Source: an uncultured Eubacteriales bacterium
Lineage (GTDB): Bacteria > Bacillota > Clostridia > Oscillospirales > Acutalibacteraceae
Direction: 5' to 3'
DNA length: 64,000 bases
Assembly (NCBI GenBank): GCA_934394855.1
Contig: CAKRRH010000004.1
Location: 42,028 to 106,027 of the forward strand
How positions within the stretch are numbered: position 1 is the first letter of the stretch; each line of letters opens with the position of its first letter. Both the position numbers and the translations under genes were made by a program. Under the pieces are notes generated by a model, which saw nothing but the letters and a program-made list of their open reading frames with translations, was not told where the DNA came from and did no database searches. Positions 26,317-35,710 of the stretch are shown piece after piece.

Positions 26317-27727
26317 TTATCAGGAGGATCCAACTCAGCCCATAATAAGTCACAACCGACACAAGGTCGCAGATCGTGGTGATCAGCGGACCCGAAGCAA
26401 CAGCCGGGTCAACATTAATCTTCTTGAAAAACAGCGGTATTGACGAACCCACAGCGCTTGAAATGAGCATTGCGAGAATGAGCACCGCACCAATGCAAAA
26501 AGATACGCCAAAAGCGAGTATTGCGGGTTTGCCCTTGAACAGCATTATATATAGTCCGATGAGGATCATTGAACACACACCGAGGATTATGCCGTTTGAA
26601 AGTCCGACCTTCATTTCCTTTATGACAAGCTGGAGCTTTTGTTTGCCGCTTAGGTTTTCATCGGTCAAAACACGAATCGTGACCGCCAAAGACTGCGTGC
26701 CGACATTACCCGACATATCGAGAATCAGCGACTGAAACGCCATTATTATTGTAAGCTGTGCGATCACGTGTTCAAAAATGCCGACGACGGACGAAACGAT
26801 CATTCCAAGCCCCAACAACACAAGCAGCCACGGCAAACGTTTCTTTATGCTCATTTTCAGCGGTTCGGAAAGATCCTCCTCCGCAGTAAGACCGGCGAGC
26901 TTTGCATAGTCCTCGCCCATCTCATCATCGACTACTTCGACAAGGTTTTGAGCAGTAATTACACCGATTATATGGTTTGAATTATCAAGCACAGGTATGC
27001 TGTTTTCGGAGTAATCCTTCAACGATTCAATTACATTGTCAACCTCTTCCGTACCGTAAACATACGGAAAAGATGTGCTGATAATATCCTCCAAAGGGTC
27101 GTCCTGACGTGCAATGATGAGGTCGGTCAAATCAATTGCGCCATAGAACAGCCCGTTTTTATCCGCAACGAATATCGTCGTAATGTTGTCGTTGTCCTTT
27201 GCCTGCTCGATCAATGAGCTCATTGCGCCTTTGACCGTCATATCGTTGCTAATCTGAACGAAATTCGAGGTCATTCGGCTGCCTATCTCATCTTCGTCAA
27301 AGGAAGCGACAAGCTCAATGTTGCGTTTGCTTTCATCGTCAATCAAATCGATGAATTGGCTTCGCTTTTCTCTGGAAATAGTCCTCAAAATGTCAACGGC
27401 GGAGTCGCTTTCAAGCTCCGAAATCAGCGCGACCGCCTTTTTAATATCCATTTCTTCAAGCAGTTTTCCTGCTTCTTCTTCCGGAACATATTCAAAAATG
27501 TTTGCAAGGCTTTCTGCGTCAAGAATCCTTAAAAGCTTAACGCGCTCGACCGTGTCAAGTAAAGTCAGCGCCTCCGCAATGTCTTTTTCGTGATAATCGT
27601 CAAGCCTTTCCTGAATCATTTTCGGGGAAAGACCGCCCTTTACGATCTCGCTTATCTCATGAACATAATCGGGTCTTGCGGTTTTGTCGTCGCCGGGCAA
27701 AGATATGTTTTTGATATTATTCGCCAT
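26300..27727 (-). CDS. mgtE: Magnesium transporter MgtE
   Basis: A 475-residue magnesium channel. It has the N-terminal helical MgtE domain (about 30-135), a CBS pair (about 140-270) that senses cytoplasmic magnesium, a plug helix, and five C-terminal membrane segments starting PWLLVLLGLGMIVSSVVG. The pore motif is GNVGTQSLAVTIRVL (about 348). Length is normal. The gene ends inside the start of a methyltransferase gene, so the two are probably co-transcribed. I looked for a magnesium riboswitch in the 380-base leader and did not find the M-box consensus. Confidence 0.95.
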   Translation of the reverse strand: MANNIKNISLPGDDKTARPDYVHEISEIVKGGLSPKMIQERLDDYHEKDIAEALTLLDTVERVKLLRILDAESLANIFEYVPEEEAGKLLEEMDIKKAVALISELESDSAVDILRTISREKRSQFIDLIDDESKRNIELVASFDEDEIGSRMTSNFVQISNDMTVKGAMSSLIEQAKDNDNITTIFVADKNGLFYGAIDLTDLIIARQDDPLEDIISTSFPYVYGTEEVDNVIESLKDYSENSIPVLDNSNHIIGVITAQNLVEVVDDEMGEDYAKLAGLTAEEDLSEPLKMSIKKRLPWLLVLLGLGMIVSSVVGIFEHVIAQLTIIMAFQSLILDMSGNVGTQSLAVTIRVLTDENLSGKQKLQLVIKEMKVGLSNGIILGVCSMILIGLYIMLFKGKPAILAFGVSFCIGAVLILAMLISSAVGSSIPLFFKKINVDPAVASGPLITTICDLVSVVTYYGLSWILLINVLGL

Positions 27728-28072
27728 AATATCATTCCTTTCAATTCAAGAATTGTCGCAATTCGTTGATGAAAGCGGTATCGGAAAAAATGTCGGCGTT
27801 TGTGCTGATAATTTAGTTTAAAATTCGTTTTGTGAAGCTTTGGCAGAGCTGCACAAACCTCCGGCACAAGCCGTGCATTGCCCGAAACTGTCATCACTGT
27901 TCACTCTGCTCACCTCACACTTTAAATATTTTTTGCAACATTTTTATTTTAACATTTCAAAGCGGCAAGGTCAAGGTCAGACAGCCAAAATTAAATACAT
28001 TTATCCTGATTTTAACCGAATATATAAATAATCGTTGACTTTATTTTCCTAAAGGTTAATTTATGCATAAAA
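27728..28072. other. Gene-poor leader region of mgtE
   Basis: No conventional gene. The minus strand holds a possible 28-codon cysteine-rich peptide (27818-27904) and a short inverted repeat near the mgtE ribosome binding site (AATTC/GAATT around 27749-27762). The rest is AT-rich. Confidence 0.4.
27818..27904 (-). CDS. Possible 28-residue Cys-rich peptide upstream of mgtE
   Basis: GTG start, stop after 28 codons, preceded by a G-rich AGGTGAG at a workable distance. The peptide contains QCTACAGGLCSSAK, with three Cys close together. Nothing else in the leader looks coding. Such a short frame can occur by chance, and I do not recognise the peptide; it could be a leader peptide or a small metal-binding protein. 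Confidence 0.3.
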   Translation of the reverse strand: MNSDDSFGQCTACAGGLCSSAKASQNEF

Positions 28073-28102
28073 AAATCCTCTCGACAAAAAGTTGAGAGGG
28101 TT
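28073..28102 (-). terminator. Terminator of the TRAM-type methyltransferase gene
   Basis: An 11-bp stem (28074-28084 with 28091-28101, one or two G-U pairs) around AAAAA, followed on the minus strand by a run of seven T. It lies about 10 bases after the stop of the gene at 28112. Confidence 0.85.
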
Positions 28103-28111
28103 TTTCGTATA

Positions 28112-29470
28112 TTATTCATCTTTAGTAAGCCGTGCCACACTCTCCACGTGAGCGGTTGAGGGGAACATATCGACGGGTTGGATCTTTTCCGTCTTGTAGC
28201 CTTTTTCGGCAAATATCGCAAGGTCTCTTGCAAGAGTAGCCGGGTCGCACGATACATAAACCACCGTTTTCGGGGAAAATTCATTTGCGATCGTATCGAT
28301 CAGCGTACTTTCGGCACCTTTTCTCGGTGGGTCGAGAATGACAACATCCGGGGCGATTTTTTCAGCCGCCAATTTCTTTGCGCAATCCGCCGCATTGCCG
28401 CAGATGAACCTTGCGTTTTCGATTCCGTTGATTTCTGCATTCTTTTCAGCGTCACGAACGGCGCTTTCCACAATCTCAACGCCGATTATCTGCTTTGCAC
28501 GCTTTGCCATTGTAAGCCCGATCGTGCCTGCACCGCAATATAGATCAAGCACCGTTTTGCCCTCGGGAGCGGCAAATTCGGCTGCAACCGAATATAGCTT
28601 TTCGGTCATGTCGTGATTCACCTGATAGAACGACAACGGCGAAATTCGCACTTTGATTCCGAGAAGCTCATCTTCAAGGGCATTTGCGCCAAAAAGCACA
28701 CGGCATTTATTGCCCAAAATGACGCCCGTCTGCTTTTTGTTTATGTTAAGAACCACCGATTTTACGGCTTCGTTTTGCTGTAATAACGAAACGAGCTGTT
28801 TTTCCATTTCTTTCGGAAGTCTGTCCGCATTTATCACAAGACATACCATTATCTCGCCGTTGTTAGTTTCACGAAGATATATATGCCGTGCAATTCCGCT
28901 GTGATTTTGCTCGTTGTATACCGGGATTCGGTTTGAATTGATGAATGAAATCACCGTTTTGACAATATCGGAAAACGGTTTCGGCTGCAATTTGCAGTCA
29001 TCGCACGGAATTATTCTGTGAGAATGGAGCGCATAAAATCCGCAGACGGCTTTGCCGTTTTCGTCAGCGCCGATCGGATATTGCGCTTTGTTGCGATAGC
29101 GTGATGTGCGTTCGTCGCCGATTATCGGCAAAATCGGAGCGGAAATTTTTCCGATTCTTGTAACAGCGTCCGTCACACGCTTATTTTTTGCTTCAAGCTG
29201 AGCCGAATATGATATATGACGATAGCAGCAGCCGCCGCAACGCGAAAAAACATCGCAATCGGGCTCGACTCTGTCGGGCGATTCTTTTATAATATCGATG
29301 ATTTTGCCGAAGCAATAGTTTTTGAGCACCTTAACGATTATTACCTCGACCTCGTCGCCGACAGCACTTTGGGGCACAAACACCGCAGTATTATCTTCGC
29401 TTCTGCCGATTCCGTGACCCTCCGAGCTCAGCGCCGTGATTTTCAATTTAATTCTGTCGTTTTTATTCAT
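28112..29470 (-). CDS. 23S rRNA (uracil-5-)-methyltransferase, TRAM-containing
   Basis: A 452-residue TrmA/RumA-family enzyme (RlmD/RlmCD type). An N-terminal TRAM RNA-binding domain (about 1-60) is followed by the iron-sulfur cysteines CDVFSRCGGC, then the SAM motif DLYCGAGTIG, the DPPRKGAE motif and the catalytic Cys in VYVSCDPATLARD; the C-terminus HVESVARLTKDE is typical. It uses SAM to make 5-methyluridine in 23S rRNA. A TRAM-less paralogue lies 2 kb downstream on the same strand, separated by mgtE. Own terminator at 28073-28102. Confidence 0.92.
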   Translation of the reverse strand: MNKNDRIKLKITALSSEGHGIGRSEDNTAVFVPQSAVGDEVEVIIVKVLKNYCFGKIIDIIKESPDRVEPDCDVFSRCGGCCYRHISYSAQLEAKNKRVTDAVTRIGKISAPILPIIGDERTSRYRNKAQYPIGADENGKAVCGFYALHSHRIIPCDDCKLQPKPFSDIVKTVISFINSNRIPVYNEQNHSGIARHIYLRETNNGEIMVCLVINADRLPKEMEKQLVSLLQQNEAVKSVVLNINKKQTGVILGNKCRVLFGANALEDELLGIKVRISPLSFYQVNHDMTEKLYSVAAEFAAPEGKTVLDLYCGAGTIGLTMAKRAKQIIGVEIVESAVRDAEKNAEINGIENARFICGNAADCAKKLAAEKIAPDVVILDPPRKGAESTLIDTIANEFSPKTVVYVSCDPATLARDLAIFAEKGYKTEKIQPVDMFPSTAHVESVARLTKDE

Positions 29471-29494
29471 TGATCTTTCTTCCGTTAATAAATT

Positions 29495-30262
29495 TTATTC
29501 CTCTTTTGACCCGTCACCGTCAAAATGAATCAGGCTGTCTTTGCCGCCCGATTTTTCGGCAACGATTTTGTTTTTCTCCCGCTCGATATATTGCTCGATT
29601 TTTTCGGCATAAAGCTCGGGAGTCAGCATTTCGTTGGTTCCGTTTGATATTTTTATCATGATTTCATCGGTCATTCGTTTTACCGTTCTGACGACCTTAT
29701 ATTTGCAGATGAGCAGATATATGTTCAAAAGTGCGAGAACAAAATAAACCACGCTGCAAATAATGCACAGCGTAACATAATTCTCGTTTGACGACGGCAT
29801 CGGGATTGACATTTGGGTGAGAAGATGAACGCCGAGCGCGATTGACGCTGTTAAATTCATATATGCGCCGACATAGGTTTTTTTGAAGAAAAGCAGAATG
29901 TTGCCGACAAAAAGAGCAATACACATAATCAGCACAAAGATGATGATTATGCCGACCTGCGAAATGTCAGCGTCATAGGCAAGCCCCATGTAATCATCCT
30001 GCAAATTGCCGATAACCGCCTGCATATCACGGATGTAGCAATAGATAAACATTGAGATGAACACAAACAAGCTGAAAATCGGAATCAAAATACGACATAT
30101 TTTAAAGTTAAGTCCTTCGGGGTTGCCGAAGTTTTCCTTTGCCCAATGCCGTCTGTCCATTTCCTTAACGGTGATGAGATTTCTCAGCCGAACAACGCTT
30201 TGAGAAAATCTTTCATTCTCAACCTCCGCCGAATTTGCCGCATTGTTTTTATACTTTGCCAT
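29495..30262 (-). CDS. Four-helix membrane protein of unknown function
   Basis: A 255-residue protein not assigned to a known family. I choose ATG 30262 (MAKYKNN) over ATG 30271 because the GAAAGGAT site would touch the latter. About residues 1-55 are soluble, then four hydrophobic segments follow (near 60-80, 105-128, 135-150 and 165-190), and a soluble charged C-terminal tail of about 60 residues follows (TPELYAEKIEQYIEREKNKI, probably helical). It sits between a CDF transporter and the rRNA methyltransferase; spacing suggests co-transcription, but no functional link is evident. Confidence 0.65.
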   Translation of the reverse strand: MAKYKNNAANSAEVENERFSQSVVRLRNLITVKEMDRRHWAKENFGNPEGLNFKICRILIPIFSLFVFISMFIYCYIRDMQAVIGNLQDDYMGLAYDADISQVGIIIIFVLIMCIALFVGNILLFFKKTYVGAYMNLTASIALGVHLLTQMSIPMPSSNENYVTLCIICSVVYFVLALLNIYLLICKYKVVRTVKRMTDEIMIKISNGTNEMLTPELYAEKIEQYIEREKNKIVAEKSGGKDSLIHFDGDGSKEE

Positions 30263-30294
30263 GAAACGCATATCCTTTCAAAAAAATATGATAA

Positions 30295-31473
30295 TCAGCC
30301 GTGTTTTCCTGTGTAATCCTTGTCGATCTGGATTACCGCAAAATATGATTCGTCAATATCGTGTATTTTTTCTTTCAGCTTTGATGTCAGCTCATCGTCG
30401 CTCAATTTTAAATCATAAGGTGCGAGCACATCAAAAATGAGGTTGGTGTGAGTGGGTCCCGAAACATATCTGAAATCGTGATAGGTAAGACGAGGGTCGA
30501 TCGAATTAAGTATATCTTTTAAAGATGATTTGATTTTGTTGGAAAATTCATCGTCTGTTGCGATCGGGTCCATATGTATTGTGCAAGCACAGTTAAATTT
30601 TGTGTGCAGCTCCATTTCAATCAAGTCGATCGTGTCGTGAATCTTCATAATGTTCGATTCTGCGGGCACCTCGGCATGAAGCGAAATCATCATGCGACCG
30701 GGGCCGTAATCATGAATTATCAGGTCATGAACGCCGATTATTTCGCTGTGGGCGCAAACGGTGGCACGAATATCCTCGACAAGCTCAGGGTCTGGCGCTT
30801 CTCCGAGCAGCGGTGAGAGCGTGTCTTTGGCCGCTCCGATTCCTGAAAATATGATGAATCCTGCGACAATTATGCCGATGTATCCATCGGGATTGAAGCC
30901 TGTAAAGCGGTTTATCAAAATGCCGACGACAACGGCGCTTGTGGCGCATACATCGCTGATCGAATCGGAAGCTACTGCCATCAGCGCTGCCGAATTGATC
31001 CTGCGCCCTAAATTTTTGTTAAAAAGACCCATCCAAAGCTTGACCAAAATCGACGCAATCAGAATAATCAGCGATAACAGGCTGAAGGTCATGGATTCGG
31101 GGGAGATTATCTTTTCAAACGAGCTTTTCAAAAGCTCAACGCCGACTAAAATAATGATGAATGAAACAACAAGCCCGGTGACATATTCCATTCTGCCGTG
31201 ACCGAACGGATGCTCCCGGTCGCCCTTTTTTCCTGCAAGCTTAAAGCCAATCAGGGTGATTATCGACGAGCCGGCGTCGCTCAGGTTGTTGAATGCGTCG
31301 GCGATGATTGAAATTGCGCCCGTGATTATGCCTGAAATCAATTTTGCGAAAAACAAAGCAATGTTAAGCAAAATTCCCGTGATTCCGGCAAATGTGCCAT
31401 AGCGCTTTCTTACCGACTCGCTTGATGTGTTCTTGTAGTCTTTAACAAATGCTTTTAAAAGCAGTTCAAACAT
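30295..31473 (-). CDS. Cation diffusion facilitator transporter
   Basis: A 392-residue metal/proton antiporter of the CDF family. About five to six membrane segments occupy residues 30-220. Metal-site acids are seen in ADAFNNLSDAGSS (helix 2) and ASDSISDV (helix 5). The C-terminal cytoplasmic domain (about 225-310) has the ferredoxin-like fold that senses metal (HSEIIGVHDLIIHDYGPG, with His residues), and an extra C-terminal extension of about 80 residues makes it longer than the usual 300. Exports zinc, manganese or iron; the metal cannot be decided from sequence. Confidence 0.9.
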   Translation of the reverse strand: MFELLLKAFVKDYKNTSSESVRKRYGTFAGITGILLNIALFFAKLISGIITGAISIIADAFNNLSDAGSSIITLIGFKLAGKKGDREHPFGHGRMEYVTGLVVSFIIILVGVELLKSSFEKIISPESMTFSLLSLIILIASILVKLWMGLFNKNLGRRINSAALMAVASDSISDVCATSAVVVGILINRFTGFNPDGYIGIIVAGFIIFSGIGAAKDTLSPLLGEAPDPELVEDIRATVCAHSEIIGVHDLIIHDYGPGRMMISLHAEVPAESNIMKIHDTIDLIEMELHTKFNCACTIHMDPIATDDEFSNKIKSSLKDILNSIDPRLTYHDFRYVSGPTHTNLIFDVLAPYDLKLSDDELTSKLKEKIHDIDESYFAVIQIDKDYTGKHG

Positions 31474-31505
31474 ATATTTTCAGTCCCTGTTTGTTTTTTG
31501 GGGTA

Positions 31506-33398
31506 TTATTGATTGCCGCTTTGTTGCTTTTCAAGCCAAATCAGCAAAACCGAAATATCGGCAGGAGATACACCCGAAATTCGGCTTGCCTGACCGATGT
31601 TGAGCGGACGGAGCTTGTTCAGCTTTTCTCGTGCCTCGATTCTCAGTCCCTCAAAGCTCATGTAATCGACATCATCGGGCAAGCGCTTTGCTTCAAGCCG
31701 CTTTGCCTCATTGATCTCGCTGTTTTGACGGCGAATGTATCCCTCATATTTGATTGCGGTTTGCGCCCGCTCAAATATTTCATGAGAAAGATCCGGTCGG
31801 GTGGTGTCAACAGGTGCGAGTGCGTCATAATCAAGCTGCGGACGGCGCAGCAATTCGACAAGCTTGATTCCCGTTGTAACAGGCGCTGTGTTGTGAGAAG
31901 TGAGAATGTCGTTTAATTCGTCGCTCGGTGACAGATTGATTTTCGATACTCTTTCAATCTCATCTTCAAGCTGCTTTTGGCGAACCAAAAACGCATTCCA
32001 CTTATCATCATCGATCAGCCCGATCTCTCTGCCTATCGGCATGAGCCGCTCGTCGGCATTATCCTGGCGAAGCACCAGCCGATATTCCGAGCGTGATGTC
32101 ATCATTCGGTAAGGTTCGTTGCAGCCTTTTGTTACAAGGTCGTCGATGAGCGTACCGATATATGAATCCGCACGGGAGAGTATCATCGGGGATTTATGTT
32201 GCAGCTTTCTTGCGGCATTAACGCCTGCGACAAAGCCCTGAACCGCCGCTTCCTCATAGCCCGACGAGCCGTTGAACTGACCTGCACCGTAAAGACCGTC
32301 GAAATCCTTGAATTCCAAAGTCGGATAAAGGCAGGTCGGGTCAACGCAGTCATATTCGATTGCATATGCCGTGCGCATTATCTCGACATTTTCACAGCCG
32401 AGGATCGTTTTATACATCTGTTTTTGCACTTCTTCTGGAAGTGATGAGGACACGCCTGCCAAATACATTTCTTCGGTATTCAGTCCGCACGGCTCAATGA
32501 ACACCTGGTGGCGCTGTTTATCTTTAAACCGCATGATTTTATCTTCAATGCTCGGACAATATCTCGGACCGATGCCCTCGATCATTCCGGCATAAAGCGG
32601 TGAGCGGTGAATGTTTTGCAAAATGATGTCTTTTGTTGCGGGCGTCGTCCATGTAATGTGACACGAAACACGGTTTTTGAGCGTTTTCGGGTCGGTTGAG
32701 TAGGAAAATGGAGTAATCGGTTCATCGCCCTGTTGTTCTTCAAGCGATGAAAAATCGATTGAACGGCGGGATACTCTCGGCGGTGTGCCTGTTTTGAATC
32801 TTCGGGTATGAACGCCGAGATTTTTAAGCGATTTTCCAAGCGCAGTTGCAGGGAACAAGCCGTCAGGACCGCTTTCATAGGATACTTCGCCGACATAAAC
32901 CTTGCCGCTAAGATAAGTTCCGGTGCATATTATTACCGAATCGCAATGATACTGTGCGCCCATTCGGGTCGTCAGCGTCCATTTTTTGTCGGCGTCGGGA
33001 TTATTTTCAATGTCGGTTATCTCTGCCTGAATCAGCCTTAAATTTTCCTGTGTTTCAAGGGTATGCTTCATTCGTGACATATACGCCCGTCGGTCGATTT
33101 GCGCACGAAGAGAGTGAACGGCAGGACCTTTTCCTCTGTTCAGCATTCTTGACTGAATGAATGTATCATCCGCCGCAATCGCCATTTCGCCGCCGAGTGC
33201 GTCAAGCTCTCTTACAAGCTGACCCTTTGCGGTGCCGCCGATTGCCGGATTGCACGGCAAATTGCCCACCGAATCAAGATTTATTGTAAATATCAGCGTC
33301 TTTTCGCCGAGTCGCGCCGACGCAAGCGCCGCTTCGATTCCGGCATGACCTGCGCCGATTACAGCGACATTTGCGCTTCCTGCATTGTATGTCTGCAA
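31506..33398 (-). CDS. mnmG: tRNA uridine-5-carboxymethylaminomethyl modification enzyme
   Basis: A 630-residue FAD protein (GidA). The dinucleotide-binding motif GAGHAGIEAA is at residues 15-24, followed by GNLPCNPAIGGTAKG and the signature GPRYCPSIEDK. With MnmE it installs the aminomethyl group at wobble uridine 34 of several tRNAs. Length and motifs are standard. Its usual neighbours mnmE and rsmG are not in the window; here it sits between the Rnf operon and the CDF transporter. Confidence 0.97.
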   Translation of the reverse strand: MQTYNAGSANVAVIGAGHAGIEAALASARLGEKTLIFTINLDSVGNLPCNPAIGGTAKGQLVRELDALGGEMAIAADDTFIQSRMLNRGKGPAVHSLRAQIDRRAYMSRMKHTLETQENLRLIQAEITDIENNPDADKKWTLTTRMGAQYHCDSVIICTGTYLSGKVYVGEVSYESGPDGLFPATALGKSLKNLGVHTRRFKTGTPPRVSRRSIDFSSLEEQQGDEPITPFSYSTDPKTLKNRVSCHITWTTPATKDIILQNIHRSPLYAGMIEGIGPRYCPSIEDKIMRFKDKQRHQVFIEPCGLNTEEMYLAGVSSSLPEEVQKQMYKTILGCENVEIMRTAYAIEYDCVDPTCLYPTLEFKDFDGLYGAGQFNGSSGYEEAAVQGFVAGVNAARKLQHKSPMILSRADSYIGTLIDDLVTKGCNEPYRMMTSRSEYRLVLRQDNADERLMPIGREIGLIDDDKWNAFLVRQKQLEDEIERVSKINLSPSDELNDILTSHNTAPVTTGIKLVELLRRPQLDYDALAPVDTTRPDLSHEIFERAQTAIKYEGYIRRQNSEINEAKRLEAKRLPDDVDYMSFEGLRIEAREKLNKLRPLNIGQASRISGVSPADISVLLIWLEKQQSGNQ

Positions 33399-33449
33399 AG
33401 ATGATTACTCCCTTGAATTTATGTGATATAAAGCGATTTATTTATATAT

Positions 33450-34268
33450 TTATTCGGCAGCGCAAAAGGGAAGTGTAAATTCCGCAATGCAGCCTCGTTT
33501 GCAAGCCGTCTGACATTTGCCGCAGCCGATACATTTATCATAATCGATTCGGGCAAGGAAGTTTTCCACCTTGATTGCGCCCGCGTCGCACGCTTTCATG
33601 CAAAGTCCGCAGCCGATGCAGCCCGCTTCGCATATTTTTCGGGTCAAAGCACCCTTGTCATGGTTTACGCACAAAACGGTTCGGTCTTCCTCTGCGCTCG
33701 GAACAAGCTCGATCAAGCCTTTCGGACACGCCTTGACGCATTTTCCGCAGGCAACGCAGTTTTTGACATTGATTTTTGCAACGCCGTTTTCAACCGAAAT
33801 TGCGTCATATTCGCAAACCGCCTTGCAATCGCCAAAGCCGATGCAGCCATATGAGCAAGCGCCGAGTCCTTTGAATAACTGATTTGAAGCGTAGCAGGTT
33901 TCGATTCCCTTATATTCCATTATCATTGAGGTTTTGTCCCAACTGCCTCGGCAGCGCACGACCGCCGATTTTCTGACAAATTCGCCGCCTGAAACGCCGA
34001 GAATTTTGCCGATTTCTTCAGCCGCCTTTGCGCCGCCCGGTGAGCAAAGATTGGTTTCTTTTGTTTCGCCCTTTGCAAGCGCCGCCGCATAGCCCGAACA
34101 GCCCGAAAATCCGCATGAACCGCAGTTTGCGCCCGGCAAAATTTCTTCAATTTTTTCGGCGGTCTCATCTTTTTTTACCGCCATGATTATTGATATTACG
34201 CTAAGCAAAACGCCTGCAATCAATCCGAGAGAGGCAAGAATCGCTACTGTTAATAATATTCCGTCCAC
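33450..34268 (-). CDS. rnfB: Rnf complex subunit B (ferredoxin-type iron-sulfur protein)
   Basis: A 272-residue subunit that accepts electrons from reduced ferredoxin. An N-terminal membrane anchor (about 1-27) is followed by a four-Cys cluster domain (CGSCGFSGC...C) and several [4Fe-4S] motifs (CVACGKCVKACP, CIGCGLCMKAC, CIGCGKCQTAC). It is the last gene of a six-gene operon in the order C-D-G-E-A-B. The Rnf complex couples ferredoxin oxidation with NAD+ reduction to Na+ or H+ export. Confidence 0.96.
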   Translation of the reverse strand: MDGILLTVAILASLGLIAGVLLSVISIIMAVKKDETAEKIEEILPGANCGSCGFSGCSGYAAALAKGETKETNLCSPGGAKAAEEIGKILGVSGGEFVRKSAVVRCRGSWDKTSMIMEYKGIETCYASNQLFKGLGACSYGCIGFGDCKAVCEYDAISVENGVAKINVKNCVACGKCVKACPKGLIELVPSAEEDRTVLCVNHDKGALTRKICEAGCIGCGLCMKACDAGAIKVENFLARIDYDKCIGCGKCQTACKRGCIAEFTLPFCAAE

Positions 34269-34318
34269 TTAACCGTTCATCCTTTATGTAGAATATTTTA
34301 GATGATTGTAGAATTTAT

Positions 34319-34906
34319 TTAAAAGAGATTATTTGCAACTCCCGAAAATCCGAGGAACGAGAGCGCAACAAGGCTTGCCGCAATCAATGTGATCGGCAAT
34401 CCCTGAAGCGATTTCGGTATGTCGCACGACTCAAGACGAGAACGAACGCCTGCAAACAGCACCATTGCAAGCAAAAATCCAAGGCCTGCTCCGAGCGAAT
34501 TTACGATCGCTTCGCCATAGTTGAGTTCTTTTGTAAAATTAAGAATAGTAACACCGAGCACCGCACAGTTTGTAGTTATCAGCGGAAGATAAATGCCGAG
34601 CGAGTTGTAAAGCGGCGGCATATATTTTTTAAGCACCGATTCAACGATTTGCACAAGCGCCGCAATTACCAGAATAAAGACGATCGTTTGGAGATAATCA
34701 AGTCCCCACGGCACCAGCATCCATGCATATATCGGGTAGGTGACGGCTGTCGCAAGAACCATTACAAATGTTACCGCCGCACTCATTCCGACTGCAGTAT
34801 TCAGCTTTTTCGATACGCCGAGAAACGGACATATTCCGAGAAATTTTGACAAAACAAAGTTTTCGGAGAGAATTGCCGCAACAAGAATTACAATCAGAGA
34901 TTTCAT
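34319..34906 (-). CDS. rnfA: Rnf complex membrane subunit A
   Basis: A 195-residue integral membrane protein with about six helices, paralogous to RnfE in inverted topology. Typical stretches are ILSENFVLSKFLGICPFLGVS near the N-terminus, with a Cys thought to take part in an intramembrane iron-sulfur site, and LPLITTNCAVLG in the middle. Its start abuts the rnfE stop with no gap (34906/34907). Confidence 0.96.
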   Translation of the reverse strand: MKSLIVILVAAILSENFVLSKFLGICPFLGVSKKLNTAVGMSAAVTFVMVLATAVTYPIYAWMLVPWGLDYLQTIVFILVIAALVQIVESVLKKYMPPLYNSLGIYLPLITTNCAVLGVTILNFTKELNYGEAIVNSLGAGLGFLLAMVLFAGVRSRLESCDIPKSLQGLPITLIAASLVALSFLGFSGVANNLF

Positions 34907-35668
34907 TTATTCGCTTGCCTCCCCGTTGTCATTATCATTATCAGCCTTTTCGTCGATTGCTTTATTATCGCACTCAAGCTCATTTGCGGAGTCGTTTTCC
35001 GACAATTCGTATGATGCGCAATTCGCCGCATTCGGACAGCCCTGACAACCTGTTGAGGTAACTGGCTTTTTGCCGCAGGCAACCGCCAGCTTGTTTGCAA
35101 GAGCAATCAACACGCCGAATACGAAAAATCCGCCCGGCGCCATTATCATGATGAGCATTGGCTCAATGTGGCCCTTTGTAACCGCAAGACCGAAGATCGT
35201 TCCGCAGCCGAGCAATTCTCTAATGCTGCCCATTGCAAGCAACGCCGCAGTAAATCCGACGCCCATTCCGAGTCCGTCAAGAAGCGACGGAAGCACCTTA
35301 TTTTTTGAAGCGAACATCTCGGCACGACCCAAAATAATGCAGTTTACAACGATAAGCGGCAAATAGATTCCGAGTGCGTCGTTGATCGTCGGCAAATATG
35401 CCTTGATGAACATTTGAATAACCGTTACAAAGGTTGCGATTATTGTGATAAACGCAGGAATCCGCACCTTGTCGGGAATTACCTTTCTGAGCGCCGAAAT
35501 TACAACATTTGAACATACAAGCACAACAAGCGCAGACACGCCCATTCCGAGTCCGTTCATTGCGGAGGTGGTTACGGCGAGAGTCGGACAGGTGCCAAGC
35601 ACCAACCTAAGTACGGGATTTTCAACAATAATGCCTTTGGTAAATTCCCGTCCAAGACCTTTCTCCAT
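34907..35668 (-). CDS. rnfE: Rnf complex membrane subunit E
   Basis: A 253-residue membrane subunit. The core (about 1-200) aligns with RnfE/NqrD: NPVLRLVLGTCPTLAVTTS and LPLIVVNCIILGRAE carry the conserved Cys pair. A C-terminal extension of about 50 residues is unusual: it contains a CQGCPNAANC segment and then an acidic Asp/Asn/Glu-rich tail. The Cys in the tail could bind metal, but that is only inference. Confidence 0.95.
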   Translation of the reverse strand: MEKGLGREFTKGIIVENPVLRLVLGTCPTLAVTTSAMNGLGMGVSALVVLVCSNVVISALRKVIPDKVRIPAFITIIATFVTVIQMFIKAYLPTINDALGIYLPLIVVNCIILGRAEMFASKNKVLPSLLDGLGMGVGFTAALLAMGSIRELLGCGTIFGLAVTKGHIEPMLIMIMAPGGFFVFGVLIALANKLAVACGKKPVTSTGCQGCPNAANCASYELSENDSANELECDNKAIDEKADNDNDNGEASE

Positions 35669-35710
35669 TTATTTTCAATCCTTTCATGCTAAACAATCGG
35701 AAAAATTCCG

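Noticed and set aside
27728..28111. Magnesium (M-box) riboswitch before mgtE
   Set aside because: The leader lacks the conserved M-box helices and sequence blocks; only short unrelated hairpins were found.
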